Assembly (NCBI GenBank): GCA_030077755.1
Contig: JAQJZZ010000001.1
Location: 1,116,001-1,180,000 of the forward strand
Direction of reading: 5' to 3'
Length of the DNA stretch: 64,000 nucleotides
Source of the DNA: Filosporella fistucella
Taxonomy: Eukaryota > Ascomycota > Leotiomycetes > Helotiales
In this document: positions 46,841 through 56,198 of the stretch, piece by piece
How positions within the stretch are numbered: position 1 is the stretch's first letter
How the letters are laid out: every line of letters starts with the position of its first letter
The notes under the pieces: model-generated
Told to the model about the DNA's origin: nothing
Databases searched by the model: none
The model's input: only the letters and a program-made list of their open reading frames with translations
Made by a program: the position numbers and the translations under genes

Positions 46841-47683
46841 TATTGTTTGATCTGAATTTATCTTTTGCCTTTATTTTGTTGCTTAGAAAATCTCCATAGT
46901 CATATTGTTGTGAGGTTTTCCCATGGAATGATGAATCATAGTCTTTGACAGCATCTTCATTGCCATGCACAAACACCAAGGGTTGGTGGGGTAGGCAAAA
47001 TTGTAGGAACTCAACCCCAGCAGTGGACAATCTCTATATTTTTTTGGGCACCTTTTACACTTTTTACTGAGCAGCTTCACACAGATAATACTATAAGGAG
47101 GTACGCATATATTCTTCCGTTGGAGAAGGTTATTTGGACCGATGAGTAGGTCAACTTCCTCCTTGCAGTTGAAGCTCTGGGCAGTCTAGTAGGGAATTAC
47201 TTCATTCACATTCCCAGATCAAGACAATCTAGTATTGCCTTATTTTGTTTGAAAGGATATCGAATGCTTGCTGTGTATTTGTGGGTTTGTTTGTCCAAAC
47301 ACCTGACCACAGATCTAGGCATGGTGTCCCGATCATTTTGCCGGCAACCGAATCGACCTTCTTCCGCAGTCCGGATGAAATGGCCGAACATCCTTCAATA
47401 TTCTGAATTGCACCATTTCAGGTACGGAGTACCTATACCGCCTTGGCGTTTATAGTATCATGCAACCATAATATTTACAGGCCCCATGTTCCGAATGGTG
47501 GATCCGGGGTACATCCCGTCTATCCTCTGTACTTTTCACCTATAGTTTCTCCGTCGTTTCTCCAATAACCCTTCAATCGGATGACCCTTTTCAACCCATT
47601 TAATCAAGCTCCAGTGAGCTATAAAGTAGGATACTGCACATTTAAAATATCGACTTTGTTTCTTGCTCTGCTGAGTACTGGAA
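46841..47683. other. Intergenic region
   Basis: 843 bp upstream of the mannanase gene, with no gene seen. A TATAAAG box at 47620 lies 64 bp before the start codon. Confidence 0.55.
47620..47626 (+). promoter_or_regulatory. TATA-like box of the mannanase gene
   Basis: TATAAAG 64 bp before the ATG. Confidence 0.4.
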
Positions 47684-50376
47684 ATGATGCGTTTCTCCAA
47701 CGTTCTAGCGGCTCTTGCCACTTTTTCTACGGCACTCGCAACAACTTTCGAAGCAGAAACCGGTGTAAAGACTGGAGGTGTATACGTTGCATCGGATTTA
47801 CCCGGATTTTCAGGCACTGGATATATTGCCGGTTTTAGCACTTCTAATGACACTGTTCTCGTGTCGCTAACTGGACTTGCTGCTGGAAGTTACGATATTT
47901 CATTCGTTTACAGCGCCCAGTATGGAGACAAATATACGTCGGTATCGGTCAATGGTGCTGCTTCCATTGAGGTCTCTCTAGCCAATGTTACTACATCGAC
48001 GTGGGCAACATCCGCCGCAAATACTTTCACACTTACAGCTGGAACAAATACTGTCCTCTTATCCAATGATTGGGGCTGGTACTTCATCGGTTTGTTCCCA
48101 TATCACTTATTATTACGTCCATTCTAGGTCTTCATTTTACAAGAATCCTCAGTCATTAGAACTGATGCCATAAAGTTTGGCCACTTTTATAAATTCTCAA
48201 ATGCTGACTTATGTGCTTGGAGATTCTATATTGGTTGTACCAACTCCAGCCAAAGCAATCGTCGTTGTGGATGTATCGAACGGTGCAATTGCGCAAGCAG
48301 AAGATGGTATTCTTTCCGGAACTACTGTCTCAACCTCCGTTGCTGGATATCTAGGCTCTGGATACGTTGATGGTTTCGGTAAGCAACGGTTCCTTGGAGA
48401 ATCCTTCCTTGTTGTGTCCTTTATCGGAGTACTTACTCCAGAGCAAGTACACTTGAGATATGCATATCTACTCCTCAAAATAGACGATGACAGTAAACTG
48501 ACCCCGAAATTTTTCTCTACCTAGATACTGGTTCAGACAGCGTAACCCTCACATTATACAGTACCAAGCAAGCTCTATATGACGTTATAATCAGGTATAG
48601 TGCTCCATATGGAGGAAAACAAACAACTATGAGCCTTAATGGTGCTGGAGGTGGTGAAGTCGTCTTCGCTGACACTACCGGAGCGGCTGTTTCTTGGGCA
48701 AATGCTACCGCGGGCCAAGTTCTATTGAATGCTGGGAACAACACGATCTCTTTCACTAACGACTGGGGTTGGTATCTGATTGATTGTCTTTATGTTACAC
48801 CATCGCCAGCTCCAGCACCCCACCAGATCAGTCCGTTGTTGATGGCACCAAACCCACTTCCAGTGACAAAGGCACTCTTTGCCAAGCTCATTTCCGAGTA
48901 TGGCACAGGAAACATTATCTCTGGTCAAGCAGACACTACCGGTGTTACATGGTTGGAAGCAAATGTGGGGAAGACCCCAGCAATAATCGGCCTGGATATG
49001 ATTGAATACAGCCCCACTCGCGTGGTAAGTATCTTTCTTGAAATCCCAAAGATAATCTAATCGTTTTAGCTGTATGGTTCAACTAGCACAGCCGTCGAGG
49101 ATGCCATAGCATTTGATGCTCGCGGCGGTATTGTTGCATTCCAATGGCACTGGAATGCACCAGCGTATGTGATATTCAGTTACAGATTTTGTATTGTCTG
49201 ACAAAAACAGTGATCTTATCAACAATGATACAGTGCCGTGGTGGAAAGGTTTCTATACCTACGGTACTACATACAACCTCACTGCTGCTCTAGCAAACCC
49301 CAGTGGTTCTGATTACGCCCTCCTCCTTAGCGATAGTAAGTCGGAACTCTCAAGCATGGAATAAAATTCCTTGGACATAGGAGTTGCTGTGCACCATCAC
49401 ACTCTCAAATTATATTCCATGGCCTCACATCAAGTACTGATTTTCGCACAGTGGATGCTATTGCAAAGCAACTGCTTCGTCTCCAAGCTGCAAACGTTCC
49501 CGTTCTTTGGCGTCCGCTTCATGAAGCCGATGGCGGATGGTTTTGGTGGGGTGCTTATGGCCCAGAGTCGTGCAAAGCTCTTTACCGACTAATGTTCCAA
49601 CGGTATACCACAGTCCATGGTCTCCGCAACTTGATCTGGCTTTGGAATTCCGTGACACCTTCCTGGTATCCAGGAGCAGATGTCGTTGATATTCTGGGTT
49701 ATGATTCGTACCCACCAATTGGAGATCATGGAGCGGTAAGCGTACAGTACCAACAACTCATCGCTCTTGGACTAGATACCAAAATGGTTACGCTTCCAGA
49801 GGTCGGCAACATCCCAGACCCTGCAATCCTGAAATTGTACCACGCAGATTGGAGCTATTTCGTTGTTTGGAATGGAGATTTTATCGAGACAGACACATAC
49901 AACCCTCTTGCCTTTAAGAAACAGGTGTACAATGATCCCACAGTACTCAAACTTACCGATCTTGGAAATTGGAAGGGAACTGCTACAGTACCACCAACAT
50001 CGAGCAAGGTGTCGTCAACGACATTTGTTACTTCAACATCGAAATCCTCCTCGGCCTCAACGAGCAAGTCGACATCATCGTCAAAATCTTCATCAATCTC
50101 ATCAACTTCAAAGTCTTCATCTACCAGTAAATCCAGTTCCAGCTCGGTCAAGTCAACAAGCACTTCTACCAAGGCGTCATCGACGTCTAGCAGTGCTACA
50201 GCAACCCAATCTGCTCAAGTAAAGTGGGGACAATGTGGTGGAACCGGCTGGGGAGGACCAACCGTCTGTGTGACTGGAACTACAGTAAGTCCATGGTTCG
50301 TGGAGGAGCTACAAACACGCTGACCATTTAATAGTGCACGGCTGTGAGCCCACCCTGGTATTATCAGTGCCTGTAA
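47684..50376 (+). CDS. Secreted GH26 beta-mannanase with two CBM35 modules and a CBM1
   Basis: A secreted endo-beta-1,4-mannanase for plant hemicellulose, 718 residues. Seven exons: 47684-48089, 48223-48378, 48525-49024, 49070-49164, 49211-49335, 49452-50284 and 50335-50376. Module order: signal peptide (MMRFSNVLAALATFSTALA); CBM35 (about 21-137, FEAETG..LSNDWGWYFI); a second CBM35 (about 150-255, AQAEDG..FTNDWGWYLID); the GH26 catalytic domain (about 265-590); a Ser/Thr/Lys linker (about 595-680); and CBM1 (WGQCGGTGWGGPTVC..YYQCL). The acid/base Glu is in LWRPLHEADGGWFWWG (E452) and the nucleophile in VTLPEVGN (E544), so the enzyme should be active. The fifth and sixth exons are joined by creating an ATG codon. 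CBM35 binds mannan or related glycans and CBM1 binds crystalline cellulose. Intron placement was checked by phase at every junction. Confidence 0.93.
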
Positions 50377-51037
50377 AGGTTGCGTTGAACGATATCATGT
50401 CTGACAAAATCTGACATGGGTGATGTACATAACGAAACCGGGGAGAACGTGTTGTAAATAACTGTAGTAAGGAAATGTATATATGTGGAGAAGATTGTGT
50501 CAGGTGGAGATCTCGCCATATGCGGATTATTCTTCCTCTGTGAACAAATTGTGCTTGAGAATCTTGAGGTTAGATGGATTCATCCGTTCAAACTGTCCTA
50601 GCTCCCAAGATCAAAACATATCTGGGAAATGGGACCATCAAGCAGCACCTACTCAGATTCTACTCTGGCACAGTGGCATGTAGACTGTGGTTTTGCTTGT
50701 AAAATTCGTACCTGAGGGCTCAAAGTATGCCAACCCAAGATTTTTCTTCATCGGCAAGCGATTCATAGCGGAATTTTGCTATTAAATACTTTTTAATTTC
50801 TGTTCGCTCGTATTGTGTGTTTCAATTCTGCATTCCCATGGACGCATCCTTTAGGTAATTATGGTAAGGTAGGTACCTGAGTTTGAGTTGAGCGGGGAAA
50901 TACGATCACGTGATAGCGTGTTTATCGCGTTGGACCCTGATTAATCGACGCTCACGTCTAAAAGAACCTCCACGCTCCACAACCAGTATCAATGATACAT
51001 CTTCAACGGCGGGACATACGAAGTCGCTCCCTCAGCC
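50377..51037. other. Intergenic region
   Basis: 661 bp; a GGTAGGTACCTGAG string occurs near 50870, and no gene is seen. Confidence 0.6.
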
Positions 51038-53689
51038 ATGTGGATACTATCATGTGAAGGCGATGCCTTGAATGGTATATCTTCAATACCCAGCGCTCCT
51101 TCCAGTAACTAATCAAATTGATAGGCAAGAAGTTATGGCTCAGGCCCGGAAAGAAGTTCCTATTCGGACGGACGCAGGCAGAAGGCACACAAGCACTACC
51201 CGATATATGCAACTTGCTGACTGAATATTGTAGAGGGCCAGTTTGTGGTGTCAGATAAGACGATTTCAAGGAAGCATATGACAGTGGAGGTTGCTTCTAT
51301 GACCGCTGCCGATTGTGTAAGATGGTCAAAATGACACCTGAGAAAATGCTCACCATTGCCAGGCTAATCCCAGAGTCCGTTCGCGCATCACTTTGACAGA
51401 CCTCGAAACGAAGATAGGCACCTTCATCAATGGAGAGGAAGTCCGGAACCGCAGTTACGTTCTGGACCGGGTAGAGAATACGATCGGACTCGGGAGATAT
51501 AAGCATAAATTCAAGTACGGAGGAACGGCGCATACCATATCATATACTGATAATGTCTAGAATCATTTGGGTACCAATCACATTCACTTTTTCGTTCAAT
51601 AGCAAAGACGAGAAAGCCGATCCATATTCTGCCCTTTACGAACTCCTCGGCCCCCTCGATATCAAAGTCCTTGCGGAATACGAGCGAGAGTGGGTAACGC
51701 ATGTAGTTGCAAAGAACCGAAACACCTCGAAAGGGCTACAAGCATTAATCAATGGAAAGTACATCGCACATAATGATTCATTTATCAAGGCAATCATTGC
51801 TGCGACTACTCCTGATGCAAGTGGGAAAGCCCCCTTGGAGCAAGATTTCGAAGCGAATTTTCCAGACCCAGTCGAGTATCTACCTCCAAAAGGTCGAGAG
51901 CCCACGGAAAGAGAAGCCTCCTCATATAGACCGGATCCTTCGCGACAAGATATGTTTGCTGGCTATACGTTTGTGTTTTACGAGCGGAGACAATTCAACA
52001 ATCTCCTCAAACCAATTACGGAAGGTGCTGGAAAGGCATTACTACGTGAAGTTGTGGTTGATGAAACCACTGTTGATGATTTTGTACGATATGTCAAAGG
52101 TGTGGCAGGCGAAAAGGGCCTCGGGGAATTTGAAGACGGAAGCGAGGGGAAAGGAGTAGTGGTTGTTAGGTATAATCCTGTGAAAGGACCAGGCACAGAA
52201 TGGTATGCGGAATTTGGCAGAAGTGTCGCGCTCCATCTTGATCATCGCCTGATCGAGCAGAACGAATTTCTGGACGCTATCTTGGGCAATGATGCTAGTG
52301 TCTTGAGGAGACCCCTGGAGGTTGAGCCTTCAGGAATAGTCGCTCCCCCTCCTACAGCTGGTATGTAGTGATTGCCATACGCAAAACTTATTTCTAATGT
52401 TGATAGCTACCATCCGAGAGTCCCAAGCGGCACAAACCTCTCCAGCTGCACCCGATCCCACACCGGCACCAGATATTGAGATAGCACCACCAGATTCTAA
52501 CAGGCGGGGAAGGTCTCGTCGAGGGGCAAAACCAGCCTTTAAGCCGTTCGACGACGATTTTTCTGGTCCAACTGTTCTCACCTCGGTTCCTGAATCTATG
52601 GAAGTAGATTGTCCCCGGCCGGAGGATACTCAACCCTCTCAAAGCCTCTTTGTCTCGCAAGATCCAGAGGTAGACATGGTTCGAGAAACCTCTCAGCCGC
52701 GAGAATCTTCAGGTAGAGCTGGCCGGAAACGACGTGCGACTCCCATCATGGATGAGGATATGTCTGAGAGAATGGCTCCCACGGCGTTAAGCTTTAAGAA
52801 GCAACGCCTCGAAAAGGAAGCTGATCGAAAGATGAGAGGAGAACCTACACCTCAGCCAGAGCCAACCTCTGTTCCAGTCGTCAAAGAGGAGTCTAAATCT
52901 ACGAGAGGAAAGAAGGTAAAAAGGGAGGACGAATTAATGGAAGCTGCACGCCAAACAAGGGAAAGAGCTGAAGCTTTGGCTCAGGAGGAGCGGGAGGCTT
53001 TGCTCGAAAAGCTTGGTGACGTACCAGTAGAGAGCATGTCCAAATTGGTCATAATCAAGACGGTGGAGGTGAAACGATCGCAACCTCCTCCTCGAGCCGT
53101 TGGGGAGGCAGACGAGGGTGATCGGTGGGATGACCACTGGAATGGACGAAAGAATTTTAAAAGATTCCGACGTCGTGGAGCAGATTCAGCGAATGTACGG
53201 CCGTACAATAGGGTTATCGTCCCTCTGACTGAAGTCAAAAAGAAAGACTTTGGCATCGGGGATGATTATTGGGATAATGATGATAGTCAGAGGCGGCACA
53301 AAAGAGATAAGGTAAAATCCAGGGACACGCAAGAAGTCAGTCAAATTGAGTCGCAAGGAAGAAGCAGGAGTCGAGCTGCAGATCGAGCTGCAGAGATTCT
53401 AGCAAGAGACGGAGAGGAGGATTCGTTCGTGCTAGGCTCATCAGAACTCGAAGACGTATTCGTACAACCCAAAGCGACATCGAGTAAGTCCCGGTCACAG
53501 AAATTGGCAGACAAGACCAACGAGACACAAAATTTGCCCACACAGGGCAGCAAGAGGACTGCTGCTGCTCCGCTTACAAAACCAGCCCCAGCAAAGAAAG
53601 CGCGGCAAACAACTATTCGAAAACCAGCAAGTGATGAAGATAGTGATGATGACTTGAAATTCAAATTCAAAGGCAAGAAGCGAGCATGA
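51038..53689 (+). CDS. NBS1: NBS1/nibrin, DNA double-strand-break repair
   Basis: A subunit of the Mre11-Rad50-Nbs1 complex that senses and repairs DNA breaks in the nucleus, 804 residues. Exons are 51038-51074, 51125-51184, 51234-51316, 51363-51514, 51561-52360 and 52407-53689. The N-terminus is an FHA domain assembled from four exons: MWILSCEGDALNG, KKLWLRPGKKFLFGRT, then FVVSDKTISRKHMTVEV. BRCT-like sequence follows (LYELLGPLDIKVLAEYEREWVTHVVA, and a second unit to about residue 310). A long polar region leads to the Mre11-binding motif KNFKRFRRR (about 625) and a C-terminal acidic plus FKFKG tail (about 795), the layout of the ATM/Tel1-binding end. The second intron (51185-51233) needs a GC donor (AAG^GC..AG); its CTGAC branch site and frame support it. 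Confidence 0.92.
51185..51233 (+). other. GC-AG intron in NBS1
   Basis: 49 bp, starting GCACAC and ending TTGTAG, with branch motif CTGAC. No GT is available nearby that keeps the FHA reading frame. Confidence 0.7.
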
Positions 53690-53966
53690 ATTACATTTCG
53701 TCTATTTTTTGCAGATTTGAAGCGGGAGTTGGAGGAGCTGTATAAAAAATTAGGGAATTCGGCGCCAGCGTTGGGAACACACCTTGGGAGCGGTAAATGG
53801 GTATCATATTTGTATCTTCATCTATAGGTGCACGAGCAAAAAACAATGATCGTGTCTGTCTCTGAGCGCAACTCTCGTTTTAATCCGATGGTGTATGTCC
53901 TCCAATGAACGCCGCGCCCTACTATGCAACAATGTAATATCTCGTTCCATGCTTGGCCTTCTCAAA

Positions 53967-55028
53967 TCAATCCATCTCATCTAATTTGCTCTCCTCCCCT
54001 ACACTCCCCTCATCCACTGCTATGCCGACTAAGCAATTTTCTAACATCCCCTCCCAATTAACCCATGGATGTACCTCTCCAAACAACTTGGTTCCATCTC
54101 TCCCCGCTGCCTTCATTAGCTCTGGTATACCACCAGGGTGATAGGGTGCATATGGAGTGATGTTATACACCTTCCCACCCATCACCGTCCAAGCATCTTT
54201 CCCCTTCCTCCCATTCTTCTGCTTAAGCAACGAAGGAGGCACTCTAATATAAGGGGTAGAAGGTGGCAAACCTCTCAGGTTAGCGGTAGGAGATGATGAT
54301 AGGCGCGCCCAATCCAAGGGCGAATGACCTGGTGTTAACAAGACTTTCTTTCGAGGTTTGGCGGGAATGGAAGAGTGTGTAGGTGGTGGCACCAGGCCAG
54401 CGGGTGTTCTGTTTGGGAGAGGAGAGCGCTGAGGAGGAGCCATCAGACCTATCCCTGCGGCAGGGAGGGCACCAAGACGAGGAGGATAGTTTGAGCCTCC
54501 TGATGCTCGTTGGGCCGAATCATGTGCGGGAAAAGAGGATTGTGGTGGTGAAGAGAGAGAGGGGAGAGATTGGGGGTAGTTGGATCCACCTGACGCTCTT
54601 TGAGCAGAGTTCAGAGCCGGAAAGGAGGGCGCACGAGGAGTAGAAGAATCTTCATCTTTAGAAGAGAGGTTGAAGCTTGGTATTGACTGGGTTGGAAAGG
54701 GTCGAGGTGTTGTGGGAGAGATGGGATTCTTAGATAGTGGGGGAGGAGGCGGCGGCATAGCCTTGCGATCGAGATCTTGCGTTGCAGATATTGGAGCTTT
54801 CTCTAGGACTATCTCTGGAGCAGACTCCTTCCTCTCCTCTACCATTGCCTCTTTTGGGGGTGGAGAAGGGTCATCGTAAACTATCGTCGGCGGCGCATCT
54901 TGCTTCTTCGCGACCGCTTGAATAGAAGGGCGTTGAAACCATTGTAGGAAATTCCATGTTGCTGGTGGATGCTTGTAGCAGAGAAATGAGACAGAAGCAA
55001 TGAGTATTGAGAGGCCCAGGAGGACCAT
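53967..55028 (-). CDS. IRC21: Membrane-anchored cytochrome b5-domain protein (Irc21-like)
   Basis: A haem-binding protein of 353 residues, intronless. The start at 55028 places a membrane anchor at once (VLLGLSILIASVSFLCY), with an ATCATGG context; an upstream in-frame ATG at 55190 would add 54 polar residues and is less likely. Residues 30-240 are a Pro/Ser-rich linker that includes a duplicated block with SAQRASGGSNYP. The C-terminal cytochrome b5 domain (about 265-335) has YIRVPPSLL, DAWTVMGGKVYNITPYAPYHPGG with the first haem His, and FGEVHPWVN with the second. The yeast relative Irc21 is much shorter because it lacks the linker. An electron-transfer role in lipid metabolism is inferred. 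It is divergent from the coiled-coil gene across a GTAC-rich region. Confidence 0.85.
   Translation of the reverse strand: MVLLGLSILIASVSFLCYKHPPATWNFLQWFQRPSIQAVAKKQDAPPTIVYDDPSPPPKEAMVEERKESAPEIVLEKAPISATQDLDRKAMPPPPPPLSKNPISPTTPRPFPTQSIPSFNLSSKDEDSSTPRAPSFPALNSAQRASGGSNYPQSLPSLSSPPQSSFPAHDSAQRASGGSNYPPRLGALPAAGIGLMAPPQRSPLPNRTPAGLVPPPTHSSIPAKPRKKVLLTPGHSPLDWARLSSSPTANLRGLPPSTPYIRVPPSLLKQKNGRKGKDAWTVMGGKVYNITPYAPYHPGGIPELMKAAGRDGTKLFGEVHPWVNWEGMLENCLVGIAVDEGSVGEESKLDEMD
54460..54615. repeat. Duplicated SAQRASGGSNYP block in the cytochrome b5 gene
   Basis: Two near-identical in-frame blocks in the linker, each with SAQRASGGSNYP preceded by SFPA and followed by different Pro/Ser residues. 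Boundaries are approximate. Confidence 0.8.
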
Positions 55029-56198
55029 GATCTGTAGGTATTCTGGTCTCTGAGTCTCCTGAGCGATGGCGTGGTGGGGTGAGAGAAGATGGGATTTGAT
55101 TGAGATGAGATGTGCGAGAGTGGAGGTCTGGTTTGTGTATTTTTGATTGTCGTGGGGCTGGCTGGGGCGTTGGTCTGGTCTGGTCATCAATGTCCCGAGT
55201 GCCGGTTGACAAGTGAGATTATGAATAGGTAGCTAGCTACCTATTGTACAGTACCTCAGGTGAGGGTGGGAATTGTGTTGCAGTACAATGGAAGTGGTAT
55301 GTGGGAAGCAGTCACTTGTACTGTACAAGGACAGGTACACAGAAACAGTACAGTATGGTACTGTACGGTACTTGTGACTACTGCCAGACTGCCCGCACTT
55401 GCATTGTACATGTACTTATCCAAGGTTGTGGTACTCGCAGCAATTAATTACTAGGTACCTTAACCTCTGAAGGGTGTGCCATATAGTACAAGCACATGTA
55501 CCTGTACAATTAGATTCAATCCTCGTCCACTCCACATTTGCCTACCTCGCATACGGTCAGTTACTGGTACTTACGAGGCTTTTGGTACAGGTACCTCGGT
55601 GTACTTGTTTAAGTGTACTTGTAAAATGGTCACTCCGTAAGGGATCCTCGCCCGCGTTTCGTTTCTACTAAGTCTACCGACAGGGCCTACTGTGCCTACA
55701 GGGCTTTGCAGGCCCCAACCCCCCAGAATGACGCGCTGGAGATCCGCTCAGGGGACTTTGTTTGGTGCTTTTCACAGCTTTGGCTGCTATCGCATGAATC
55801 TCATCAGCCAGAGAGGGGAAAAACAGTGTAATCCGGCGCAATTCACAGGGAACATGCCCTAGAATGCCTGTCACCGTCCCATGTTCTGACCTGACAACGC
55901 AGTCACCAGTTAATATTCCGTCATGTTATGATATATGGTTTGGCTTTGACGCGAGAATAATAGTTGTGTCTGCCTATGTTGTGATATAGCAAGCAAGTAA
56001 ACAAGCTTCCTTTTGAGAAGATTTCGTCGACCGTGAATAATTCTACCCCATTTCATTTTCTACCTTCTTTTCACTTCTCAGTGCATATCCAGCCAGGACC
56101 ATCTAACATTATTTCATACTCTTCATCCATTTCTTGTTTCATTCATGACTTGTGTTCCTAATTCTGATGTCCCCCACTAAACCCGTTTCGGTCGGACC
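55029..56198. promoter_or_regulatory. Divergent region with a dense GTAC cluster
   Basis: 1170 bp between divergent genes. From 55246 to 55618 there are 22 GTAC tetramers by my count, many as TGTAC, GGTAC or palindromic GTACAGTAC forms, against one or two expected by chance. The rest (55640-56198) is ordinary leader-like sequence. No binding protein can be named. Confidence 0.6.

Noticed and set aside
47684..48127. A stand-alone small CBM35 protein
   Set aside because: The frame ends by reading into an intron; splicing joins it to the second CBM35 and the GH26 domain with matching phase.
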